Position numbers and translations under genes: made by a program. A stretch of 16,528 nt of DNA from Syntrophorhabdus sp. (GTDB taxonomy: Bacteria; Desulfobacterota; BSN033; UBA1163). The notes below the pieces were generated by a model. The model was not told the DNA's origin, made no database searches, and was given only the letters and a program-made list of their open reading frames with translations. The stretch covers positions 1 through 16,528 of the forward strand of contig DYHU01000056.1 of assembly GCA_020724025.1 (NCBI GenBank), given 5' to 3'. Shown here piece after piece: positions 1 through 6,524 of this stretch; position 1 is the first letter of the stretch; each line of letters starts with the position of its first letter.

Positions 1-27
1 GGCCTGATCAAGGCATCGCGATATACC

Positions 28-127
28 AAATCCCCCTCAGTCCCCCTTTGCCAAAGGGGGAAGTGTTTCCCCTCCCTTTGAAAAAGCCTGCCTGCCGGTA
101 GGCAGGGGAGGTCGGGAGGGATTTAAA
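28..127. repeat. Palindromic intergenic repeat, family A copy 1, with a nested palindrome
   Basis: The segment matches the one at 3547-3626 in outline: an AAATCCCCCTCA-type start, a CCCCCTTT/AAAGGGGG hairpin (42-49 with 53-60), a second CCCTCCC/GGGAGGG arm pair (70-76 with 114-120), and a GGGATTTAAA end. In this copy the second hairpin is opened by a 20-bp near-perfect palindrome at 87-106 (one mismatch). It lies just upstream of cheD. Such elements are probably non-autonomous dispersed repeats; whether this one ends or protects transcripts cannot be told. There is no adjacent T-tract of the kind a classical terminator would have. Confidence 0.75.
87..106. repeat. 20-bp nested palindrome inside family A copy 1
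   Basis: The two 10-base halves are inverted copies of each other with a single mismatch (CCTGCCTGCC / GGTAGGCAGG). The other copy of the host repeat (3547-3626) has a plain 3-base loop at this place, so this looks like an insertion of one palindromic element into another. A related CCTGCC...GGCAGG pair is seen in the repeat at 11040-11156. Confidence 0.6.
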
Positions 128-199
128 TAGGTTTTTCAAAGGGCTAAAGCGTTACAAAACTTAGAGGAATGATGGAATGATTGGAAATTGGGCTTGGCG

Positions 200-679
200 A
201 TGAAACTTATTGTTGGGATTGCGGATATGAAGGTTTCGGACGATCCGGATGCCACGGTCATTACCTATTCCCTGGGTTCCTGTATCGGGGTGAGCCTCTA
301 TGACACGGTGGTCAGGGTAGGAGGGCTTCTCCATTTCATGTTGCCCGATTCAACGATCGACCCTCAAAAAGCGTTGAAGAATCCCTGGATGTTTGCAGAT
401 TCGGGGATTCCCCTCTTTTTCAAAGAGGCCTATCAACTGGGGGCTGAAAAGAAGAGGTTGAATGTCAAAGTGGTGGGAGGAGCTCAGATTCTGGATGATT
501 CAAACTTTTTCAACATCGGAAAGAGGAATTACATAACCCTCAGAAAGATTTTCTGGGCGAATAATGTTTTGATCCGTGCAGAGGAGGTAGGCGGGAATGT
601 CAACCGGACACTATCGCTTGAATTATCTTCCGGGAAGGTTTGGGTGAAGACCTCCGGAGACGGAGTGAGAGAGATATGA
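200..679 (+). CDS. cheD: CheD chemoreceptor glutamine deamidase
   Basis: CheD deamidates selected glutamines on chemoreceptors and in many species also interacts with CheC/CheX-type phosphatases, linking receptor adaptation to CheY-P level. The 159-residue product has the family motifs TYSLGSCI and GGLLHFMLP. These place the expected catalytic Thr22, Cys28 and His45 in family order, and the whole length is one CheD domain. The ATG at 200 is chosen because the protein then begins MKLIVGIADMKVS, as family members do. A TTG at 188 would add four residues and cannot be excluded; no strong ribosome binding site favours either. The stop codon overlaps the next start (ATGA), so the gene is translationally coupled to the HDOD gene. 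cheX two genes downstream fits a CheD-CheX partnership (inferred). Confidence 0.95.
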   Translation: MKLIVGIADMKVSDDPDATVITYSLGSCIGVSLYDTVVRVGGLLHFMLPDSTIDPQKALKNPWMFADSGIPLFFKEAYQLGAEKKRLNVKVVGGAQILDDSNFFNIGKRNYITLRKIFWANNVLIRAEEVGGNVNRTLSLELSSGKVWVKTSGDGVREI

Positions 680-1560
680 ACTTGGTTGATCACATCCTCC
701 AATCCACGGACAAGTTGCCTCCTTTTCCAATGGTGATCCAGCGGGCTGTTCAATTGATCGAGGACCCCCGATCATCGGCCCAGGATCTCGTCGATGTCCT
801 CCAGTTCGACCCATCAATCACCGCCAATGTCCTCAAACTCTGCAACTCCGCCTATTTTGGGCTCCGGAGAGAGGTTTCTTCCCTGAGAGAGGCGCTCGTC
901 ATGGTCGGATTCGATCAGTTGATGGAGATCATTCTGAGCCAGGAGAGCGCCCGGTTCCTGCAGGATCCCTGCAAGGGATATGACCTCGGACAGGCGGACC
1001 TCTGGAAGCATTCGGTCGCCTGTGCATTGCTCTCGCGGATCATCTCGAAACGGTTAAATAGGAAGGCTTCGCTGACCCTTTTTACAGCCGCCCTGCTCCA
1101 CGATATGGGAAAGATGATGTTAGGCCACTCCGTTCAGGACTATTTCGGGCAGATCAGGAATTTAACCGGAGAGGGGAAACTTTCTTTCACCGAAGCCGAA
1201 AAGGAGATCCTGGGTATTGATCATGCCGAACTTGGAGGGAAGGTTGCAGAGAAGTGGAAATTTCCAAAATCCATCATCTCGGCTGTCCGTCATCATCATA
1301 CTCCCTCCCAAGTTTCCGAAGAGAGAGAGATCGTGGAGCTGATCTACCTGTGTGATGTTGTGGCGATGATCACAGGCATCGGCGGAGGAGCGGACGGTCT
1401 CACCTACCATGGTGACGGTGAGGTGATGAAACGACACCATCTTGGAGAAAAGGATATAGAACAATTTATTGTGAAACTGGAAGACCGATTTCAACTGGTT
1501 GATGAAACCCTGAATACGAAGAGAGAGGGGGAGGGAAGATCGTGGCTTACAATATCCTGA
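676..1560 (+). CDS. HDOD/HD domain protein in the chemotaxis unit
   Basis: The 294-residue product is a single HDOD-family protein. The N-terminal part (about 10-90) has the family signature, including LPPFPMV and NSAYFG. The rest contains an HD motif (LLHDMGK). Many HDOD proteins have lost HD metal ligands, but here a full candidate set is present: His112, His142-Asp143, His183, one of His206-208, and Asp227. HDOD proteins are generally signalling or scaffold proteins; substrate and activity are unknown, and intact ligands make a metal-dependent phosphohydrolase possible (inferred). The ATG at 676 is chosen because it overlaps the cheD stop as ATGA and follows a GAGAGAG tract; an upstream start at 640 would lie inside cheD. 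The 3' end overlaps the GTG start of cheY by 19 bases. Position between cheD and cheY suggests a role in chemotaxis signalling. Confidence 0.88.
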   Translation: MNLVDHILQSTDKLPPFPMVIQRAVQLIEDPRSSAQDLVDVLQFDPSITANVLKLCNSAYFGLRREVSSLREALVMVGFDQLMEIILSQESARFLQDPCKGYDLGQADLWKHSVACALLSRIISKRLNRKASLTLFTAALLHDMGKMMLGHSVQDYFGQIRNLTGEGKLSFTEAEKEILGIDHAELGGKVAEKWKFPKSIISAVRHHHTPSQVSEEREIVELIYLCDVVAMITGIGGGADGLTYHGDGEVMKRHHLGEKDIEQFIVKLEDRFQLVDETLNTKREGEGRSWLTIS

Positions 1561-1928
1561 TCGTGGATGATTCCCAGACCATGCGAAAAGTCATCCGGAA
1601 AACGGTGTCGATTTCCGGCTTTGAGGTGGGGGACTGCTGGGAGGCGGGCAATGGCAGGGAGGCTCTGGACATCCTCCATTCCTGCTGGGTCGACCTGATT
1701 CTGGCCGATCTCAATATGCCGGTGATGAACGGGCTGGAGATGCTCAGGGAATTGAAGAGGGCTGAACTGCATCGCCATATCCGAGTTATTTTGATCACCA
1801 CCGAGGGAAGCGAGAAGCGCCTCGAAGAAGCCTATGCTCTCGGGATAAAGGGGTATATTCAGAAACCTTTTCATCCGGAGACCATCCGGGATGTTCTGAC
1901 ACGAATTATGGAGGAGACCCGTGATTGA
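1542..1928 (+). CDS. cheY: CheY-like single-domain response regulator
   Basis: A stand-alone receiver of 128 residues. The acidic pair Asp9-Asp10, phospho-acceptor Asp56 (LILADLNMP), switch Thr86/Thr87 and Lys108 (YIQKPF) are all present, so phosphorylation should be normal. CheY-P carries the chemotaxis signal to the flagellar switch. There is no output domain. The start is a GTG at 1542, preceded by a good GGAGGG site and lying 19 bases inside the end of the HDOD gene; the next in-frame ATG would remove the acidic pair. The stop overlaps the GTG start of cheX by 8 bases. Neighbouring cheX offers the matching phosphatase. It could instead serve the HDOD protein as a dedicated receiver, but the chemotaxis context favours CheY. 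Confidence 0.93.
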   Translation: MAYNILIVDDSQTMRKVIRKTVSISGFEVGDCWEAGNGREALDILHSCWVDLILADLNMPVMNGLEMLRELKRAELHRHIRVILITTEGSEKRLEEAYALGIKGYIQKPFHPETIRDVLTRIMEETRD

Positions 1929-2397
1929 CGAGATTGAGAAGAAGGCCATAGCTGTCACCGGCCAGGTGTTCGAGACCATGTTCTTTACACCCGTAGCGGT
2001 TCAACAAGAGGGAGGCGAAGACCTTTATAGCCCCATCAAATCGTTTTCCACCTTTTTAAGAGGGGAGATCGGATTTGAAGGGAAACATTCCGGAACGTTG
2101 ATTCTATCGGTTCCCGTTGAACTGGCGAAGACAATGACTTCCAATTTTATGGGGCTGGAGGAGGAGTCCGCCTCCGATTCTCAGGCAATGGATATGGTCA
2201 GCGAGTTATGCAACATGATCTGCGGAAACCTTTTTTCTCAACTCGATAAAAAAACGGTCTGGAACCTCACCCTTCCTCAAACCCGGGAGGTTTCGGGGCA
2301 GGCCATGGATGCCGGCAATGGAGACCAGACCATGGCGATCCGTTTCAATGTAGAGGGTTATCCGGTTCAACTTCAGATTCAATTCATTTCTACATGA
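1921..2397 (+). CDS. cheX: CheX-type CheY-P phosphatase
   Basis: The 158-residue product belongs to the CheC/CheX/FliY phosphatase group, which dephosphorylates CheY-P and replaces CheZ in many bacteria. The family pattern D/S-x3-E-x2-N followed by a Pro is visible: Asp91, Glu95 and Asn98 in DMVSELCN, and Pro119 in LTLPQ, 20 residues after the Asn. Only one such motif is present, as in CheX rather than the two of CheC. The GTG at 1921 overlaps the end of cheY, so the response regulator and its phosphatase are coupled. There is a 25-base gap to cheB. The N terminus starts directly with the family helix (IEKKAIAVTGQVFETMF), which supports this start. Confidence 0.88.
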   Translation: MIDEIEKKAIAVTGQVFETMFFTPVAVQQEGGEDLYSPIKSFSTFLRGEIGFEGKHSGTLILSVPVELAKTMTSNFMGLEEESASDSQAMDMVSELCNMICGNLFSQLDKKTVWNLTLPQTREVSGQAMDAGNGDQTMAIRFNVEGYPVQLQIQFIST

Positions 2398-2404
2398 GAT
2401 GTGA

Positions 2405-3466
<1,062 letters not shown>

Positions 3467-3474
3467 AAAAAGCC

Positions 3475-3499
3475 GATAGGGAAGGCATTTCCTGCTATC
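3475..3499 (+). terminator. Possible weak hairpin after cheB
   Basis: GATAGGGAA and TTCC-TG-CTATC can pair as a 9-bp stem with a 2-base bulge and a GGCAT loop, starting nine bases after the cheB stop. No U-run follows, so an intrinsic terminator is doubtful; it could be a transcript-end stabiliser. Confidence 0.25.
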
Positions 3500-3546
3500 A
3501 GAAATGAAGTAATGTTTCATAACGGCTACATCACCCACGAACAATG

Positions 3547-3626
3547 AAAATCCCCCTCAATCCCCCTTTTTCAAAGGGGGATAATTACCCCTCCCTTTGG
3601 CAAAGGGAGGGTAGGAGGGATTTAAA
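3547..3626. repeat. Palindromic intergenic repeat, family A copy 2
   Basis: Two perfect hairpins stand side by side: CCCCCTTT/AAAGGGGG (3562-3569 with 3573-3580) and the 10-bp CCCTCCCTTT/AAAGGGAGGG (3589-3598 with 3602-3611). The flanks AAAATCCCCCTCAA and GGAGGGATTTAAA match copy 1 at 28-127, which differs mainly in its inserted palindrome. It separates the chemotaxis unit from fliL. Confidence 0.78.
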
Positions 3627-3652
3627 GAAGTTATTTTCGAGGCAATTTTCTT

Positions 3653-4234
3653 ATGGCAAATAAAGAGACGAAGATCGATCTGATGGAACCAGGCGCCACC
3701 AAAGATCCAAAAGGAGTCCCTTCTGCTCAAAAAGGGGAAGAACCATCCCCCCCTGGAGCGATGGAGAGGGGTGCGAAGAAAAAATCGAAGAAGTTTATTT
3801 TAATCATCGGACTGATAGGATTCGTTCTTCTTGCGGGAGCCATTGGAACCGCAGGATACCTGGGTTATATTCCCATCCCCGGCATTTCTGCCGCCAACCA
3901 GACTAAGGAGTCTCAAACCAATCGGGCGGAGATCGGTGAGATATTGAAGTTCAGCCCCCTCATCATCAATCTGAATGAGGAGAATGGAAGACATTATCTT
4001 AAAACCACCATTGTCCTGGAGCTTGATGAGAAGAAATGGGCTGAGAAGATTCAGTCGAGGATGTCTGTGTTTACGGATACGGTCATAATGATCGTCAGCG
4101 AGAAGAGGCTTGAAGATATGAAAGCGAACGATTTCAAGGAGCGTTTGAAAGAGGAACTTCTCAAGAGTTTTAACGGACATCTTGGCCAGAAGGGGATCCG
4201 TAGAATCTATTTCGATGAATTCCTCTTTCAGTGA
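3653..4234 (+). CDS. fliL: FliL flagellar basal-body-associated protein
   Basis: FliL is an inner-membrane protein around the basal body that associates with the stator and supports torque. The 193-residue product has a charged cytoplasmic N terminus rich in Lys, Pro and Glu (1-47), one transmembrane helix (about 48-70), and a periplasmic FliL domain (about 95-193). The domain shows the family core (FSPLIINLNEENGRHYLKTT) and the typical ending IRRIYFDEFLFQ. The start ATG at 3653 follows a GAGG site nine bases upstream. The N-terminal tail is somewhat long for the family. It is separated from the main flg-fli run by about 5 kb; motA, motB, fliM and fliN, its common neighbours, are not in the window. 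Only nine bases separate it from the following TPR gene. Confidence 0.9.
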   Translation: MANKETKIDLMEPGATKDPKGVPSAQKGEEPSPPGAMERGAKKKSKKFILIIGLIGFVLLAGAIGTAGYLGYIPIPGISAANQTKESQTNRAEIGEILKFSPLIINLNEENGRHYLKTTIVLELDEKKWAEKIQSRMSVFTDTVIMIVSEKRLEDMKANDFKERLKEELLKSFNGHLGQKGIRRIYFDEFLFQ

Positions 4235-4243
4235 AATGTCGTG

Positions 4244-4948
4244 ATGGAAGGAAAGATCTATCTCAAACAGGAAGAGATTAAGTTAGGCTGTGGCTCAACG
4301 GCAAAAACCACGGTGGCAGACAACTATTATCAGGTGATCCGGGTCGATGAAGATCAGGTGGAAATCCATCTATTGGATTTTGCCGATCAACCCGTTGGAA
4401 AAGGGCGTGTCATCCATAAAGATGGATTGAAAGACTTTACGCCCTGTCCGGATTATTTCAAAAACAAAAAGAAACCCAAAGAGCTTTTAATAGAAAAACA
4501 TATCCGTTCCGGAGATCATCATTTTGAAAAAAGAGAGTTCTTCAGCGCGGAGCATGAATACAATCAGGCTCTTTCCATGGACGGGGATCACTTAAAAGCC
4601 AATCTGGGGAAAGGAAAGACACTTTTCGCCAGGGGAGAGAAGGAGGCGGCAAAGAAGGTCTTTTCCAGACTATCCAAACTGGATACCCTATACGATCAAG
4701 AGAATAAACATATTTTTAATGAATTCGGAATCGAGCTCCGGAAGAAGATGTTCCAAGAGGCGATATCGAATTACCTCAAGGCCATTTCAATCGATCCGAA
4801 GGACGAGGTCCTCTATTACAATCTGGGAAGGGTGCACTATGAAGAGGGAAAGTATGTTGAGGCTGTTGATCAATTGAAGCACGCCCTGACCATCAAACCT
4901 GATTTTCAAGAAGCCCAGGAATTTCTGTCGAAGATCCAGCCCTCCTGA
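4244..4948 (+). CDS. TPR-repeat protein with unrecognised N-terminal domain
   Basis: The 234-residue product has no signal peptide or membrane helix and is probably cytoplasmic. Residues 1 to about 75 form a beta-rich-looking domain that I do not recognise (KIYLKQEEIKLGCGSTAK and onward). Residues about 82-221 hold around four tetratricopeptide repeats; the best are the last two, e.g. AISNYLKAISIDPKDEVLYY and AVDQLKHALTIKPDF. TPR arrays bind partner proteins; the partner is unknown. It follows fliL by nine bases and is likely co-transcribed, so a flagellar or motility role is plausible but inferred. A GTG at 4241 would add one residue; ATG 4244 is preferred. No strong ribosome binding site is visible, suggesting coupling to fliL. 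Confidence 0.8.
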   Translation: MEGKIYLKQEEIKLGCGSTAKTTVADNYYQVIRVDEDQVEIHLLDFADQPVGKGRVIHKDGLKDFTPCPDYFKNKKKPKELLIEKHIRSGDHHFEKREFFSAEHEYNQALSMDGDHLKANLGKGKTLFARGEKEAAKKVFSRLSKLDTLYDQENKHIFNEFGIELRKKMFQEAISNYLKAISIDPKDEVLYYNLGRVHYEEGKYVEAVDQLKHALTIKPDFQEAQEFLSKIQPS

Positions 4949-5120
4949 TGTTCCAAGGGCTCAGGAACCGATTCCCTTCCATCGGGCATTCATTGCCGGG
5001 TGGATAGGCAATATTTTCCCATAAAATCCTCTTTTCATTAGAAAATAGAAAGGTTCATCCGACTTTTCAGTGGGTAATGCGATACCGGTCACCCAGAGGC
5101 TCTCGAAGGGTGGGTAGTTA
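4949..5120. other. Intergenic sequence, nothing recognised
   Basis: This is the first part of the 383-base gap between the TPR gene and the next gene. Small open frames on the reverse strand here cross the repeat downstream and have no coding character. A GGCATTCATTGC string near 4985 looks like a -24/-12 element but is two bases too short. The rest of the gap holds the repeat at 5121-5276 and the sigma-54 promoter at 5281-5296. Confidence 0.4.
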
Positions 5121-5276
5121 AGCCGTTCATGCTTCGACAAGCCTGTCCTGAGCTCACCGATCACCCTTCGACAGGTCCCCGGCCCGGCCCGGGACGGGCA
5201 GGGCGAACGGTTTTTTCCGAATGTCCTGAGTCCCGCGCTTTTCGCGGGATCGAAGGAAGGGCTCAGCACGAACAGG
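5121..5276. repeat. Composite palindromic repeat (CTTCGACA type)
   Basis: Several nested inverted pairs are visible. CCGTTC (5123-5128) pairs with GAACGG (5205-5210), which is followed by six T, giving a terminator-like outer stem. CCTGTC (5142-5147) pairs with GACAGG (5170-5175). TCCCGCG (5231-5237) pairs with CGCGGGA (5243-5249) within an outer CTGAG/CTCAG pair (5226-5230 with 5262-5266). A GC-rich palindromic core lies at about 5175-5195. Similar CTTCGACA...CTGAGC...GAACGG elements are common dispersed repeats in environmental bacterial genomes, from memory. The left boundary is uncertain. It ends five bases before the sigma-54 promoter and may insulate it from upstream transcription (inferred). 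Confidence 0.65.
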
Positions 5277-5280
5277 TCTA

Positions 5281-5296
5281 AGGCATAGAACTTGCA
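5281..5296 (+). promoter_or_regulatory. Sigma-54 (-24/-12) promoter for the unknown/LysM-RlpA pair
   Basis: AGGCAT-AGAAC-TTGCA matches the consensus TGGCAC-N5-TTGCA/T, with the invariant GG and GC at correct spacing. The predicted start is near 5307, giving a leader of about 25 bases that contains a strong GGAGGTG site (5318-5324) before the ATG at 5332. It shares GGCATA with the elements at 8327 and 9766. Confidence 0.82.
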
Positions 5297-5331
5297 TAAT
5301 TATTTTTAACTCATCATGGAGGTGTTCTCTT

Positions 5332-5823
5332 ATGAATATAAAGGAGCTCAATCCGTCTATCCAGCCCGTGGTCAATCCTGAACAGAGAAAGGCGGAGGCG
5401 ACCAAGGACCCCGATTTTCAGAAATTACTCGGAGATGCCAGCGAACGGTTGAATGCTACGGCACAGGGGCCCTCTTCCTTTGATTCCGAGAGAGGGATGA
5501 GGATCTCGCCGAACCCTATTTCATCCGCTTCTCTTCTTGATCTAACGGATCAGAAGGATATTGCCCGGATTCGATCTCGAAGCCTCAAATCGGTTGAAGA
5601 CACTTTAACCATCTTAGAAAAATATCATGAAGGCCTTTCCGATCCTGAAACCTCTTTAAGAAAGATCGATCCATTCATCCAGGCATTGACTAAGGAGGTG
5701 GACGGATTAAATCTACTTTCTGAAAAGCTACCTCCTGCTGATCCATTGCGTAAGATTTTGAATGAAACCGGGGTCCTTTCCGCCGTGGAGATCGAGAAGT
5801 TCCGCAGAGGGGAATATCTCTAA
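5332..5823 (+). CDS. Unrecognised helical protein, first gene of a sigma-54 unit
   Basis: I do not recognise a named family. The 163-residue product has no signal peptide or membrane helix. Residues 1-75 are polar and Pro/Ser-rich and probably disordered, apart from a short helix around FQKLLGDASERL. Residues about 80-163 look all-helical (SLKSVEDTLTILEKYHEGL and onward), ending AVEIEKFRRGEYL. The start is firm: ATG 5332 lies seven bases after GGAGGTG and about 25 bases downstream of a predicted sigma-54 start. It is followed after 20 bases by the LysM-RlpA gene, so the two are probably one transcript. Control by the same promoter type as flgB suggests a flagellar assembly role, for example a chaperone or secreted accessory protein; this is inference from context only. 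Confidence 0.75.
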   Translation: MNIKELNPSIQPVVNPEQRKAEATKDPDFQKLLGDASERLNATAQGPSSFDSERGMRISPNPISSASLLDLTDQKDIARIRSRSLKSVEDTLTILEKYHEGLSDPETSLRKIDPFIQALTKEVDGLNLLSEKLPPADPLRKILNETGVLSAVEIEKFRRGEYL

Positions 5824-5843
5824 TTATTCATTAGGGCCCATAA

Positions 5844-6455
5844 ATGGGAATCGATTTATTCGGTCTGGACAACGAGATCATCAGCAGGATCAGTTTGCAG
5901 GAGCAAGGGGGGAAGCCTGTCCAGGAGACATCAAAGGATAAATTTTCAGATCTTCTTAAGTTAACCTTTGAAAAGGGGGAGACGAAAGAGCCTCAACCTA
6001 AAGAGGCCTTCGTTGAATATACGGTAAAACCCGGTGACACCCTGTGGAAGATCGGGGTCAAATTGTTTCAGGAGAATCCGTATAAAATTGCGAAAGAGAA
6101 CGGTATTGCAAATCCGGACCTGATCTTTCCGGGACAGAAATTGAAGATTTACAAGTCGAATCATCCCCCTGTTCAGAGGGTGACAGCAAGCTGGTATGGA
6201 AAGGAGTATCACCACAGGCCCACAGCGAGCGGTGAGAGATTCGACATGTATAAAAACACCCTAGCCCACAGGACACTGCCTTTCGGCACAGTGGTTCGAC
6301 TCTTCAACCCTGAAAACGGAAGAATGGTCATCGGAAAGGTGAATGACAGGGGGCCATTTATTCGCGGGAGAGATATTGATCTCTCGCTCGGGATGGCTGA
6401 TCGACTGGGACTGGTAAAAAAGGGCATCGGAAAATTGGTCATGGAGATTTTATGA
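5844..6455 (+). CDS. LysM + RlpA-like (DPBB) peptidoglycan-acting protein
   Basis: The 203-residue product has a polar N terminus (1-55), a LysM peptidoglycan-binding domain (about 58-103: YTVKPGDTLWKIG to PGQKLKIY) and a C-terminal RlpA-like double-psi beta-barrel (about 114-203). RlpA-type proteins are lytic transglycosylases; Glu131 and His142 are 11 residues apart, as are the catalytic Glu and His described in Pseudomonas RlpA, and Asp168 (VNDRGPF) is also kept. Usual RlpA proteins are lipoproteins with a SPOR domain. This one has neither, and its N terminus (MGIDLFGLDNEIISRIS) lacks any signal peptide. It may therefore leave the cell through the flagellar export gate, like FlgJ, and open the peptidoglycan for the rod (inferred). 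No flgJ is in the window. The ribosome binding site is weak; coupling to the upstream gene is likely. Confidence 0.85.
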   Translation: MGIDLFGLDNEIISRISLQEQGGKPVQETSKDKFSDLLKLTFEKGETKEPQPKEAFVEYTVKPGDTLWKIGVKLFQENPYKIAKENGIANPDLIFPGQKLKIYKSNHPPVQRVTASWYGKEYHHRPTASGERFDMYKNTLAHRTLPFGTVVRLFNPENGRMVIGKVNDRGPFIRGRDIDLSLGMADRLGLVKKGIGKLVMEIL

Positions 6456-6457
6456 GA

Positions 6458-6471
6458 GTCAATTATTTGAC
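6458..6471. promoter_or_regulatory. GTCA-N6-TGAC operator overlapping the regulator 1 promoter
   Basis: GTCAATTATTTGAC is a palindrome with 5-bp perfect arms (GTCAA/TTGAC). It closely resembles the binding site type described for FleQ-family flagellar regulators (GTCA-N6-TGAC). It starts three bases after the upstream stop codon, and its right arm covers the -35 hexamer, the position expected of a repressor site. Autoregulation by regulator 1 is the simplest reading (inferred). Confidence 0.5.
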
Positions 6472-6495
6472 ATTTGAAAGAGATTATAGTAGCAT
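6467..6495 (+). promoter_or_regulatory. Sigma-70-like promoter of regulator 1
   Basis: A perfect TTGACA (6467-6472) is followed after 17 bases by TAGCAT (6490-6495), a 4-of-6 match to TATAAT. The predicted start is near 6502, about 23 bases before the ATG at 6525. No -24/-12 element is present here, unlike the other units nearby. Confidence 0.45.
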
Positions 6496-6521
6496 TCCTT
6501 AACCCTCAAAAAAAGGAATGC
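6492..6521 (+). promoter_or_regulatory. 9-bp hairpin covering the ribosome binding site of regulator 1
   Basis: GCATTCCTT (6492-6500) and AAGGAATGC (6513-6521) are perfect inverted copies with a 12-base A-rich loop. The right arm contains the AAGGA ribosome binding site, seven bases before the ATG at 6525, and the left arm overlaps the -10 hexamer. Only read-through transcripts would contain both arms, because the local promoter is predicted to start at about 6502. It may reduce translation from read-through RNA or be a DNA operator. Confidence 0.5.
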
Positions 6522-6524
6522 GAT

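Noticed and set aside
28..127. CRISPR-like array suggested by spaced C-rich and G-rich blocks
   Set aside because: The blocks are inverted pairs that form hairpins, not direct repeats with unique spacers, and no cas gene is present.
3482..3497. AGGCATTTCCTGC as a sigma-54 promoter for fliL
   Set aside because: The GG and GC dinucleotides are two bases too close for a -24/-12 element, and the site lies more than 150 bases from fliL inside a hairpin.
4984..4997. GGGCATTCATTGCC as a sigma-54 promoter
   Set aside because: The spacing is two bases short; the correctly spaced element at 5281-5296 serves the next gene.
4961..5405. Reverse-strand open frames in the gap before the gene at 5332
   Set aside because: They run across the palindromic repeat and the sigma-54 promoter, and one enters the 5' end of the next gene; no family resemblance or ribosome site was seen.
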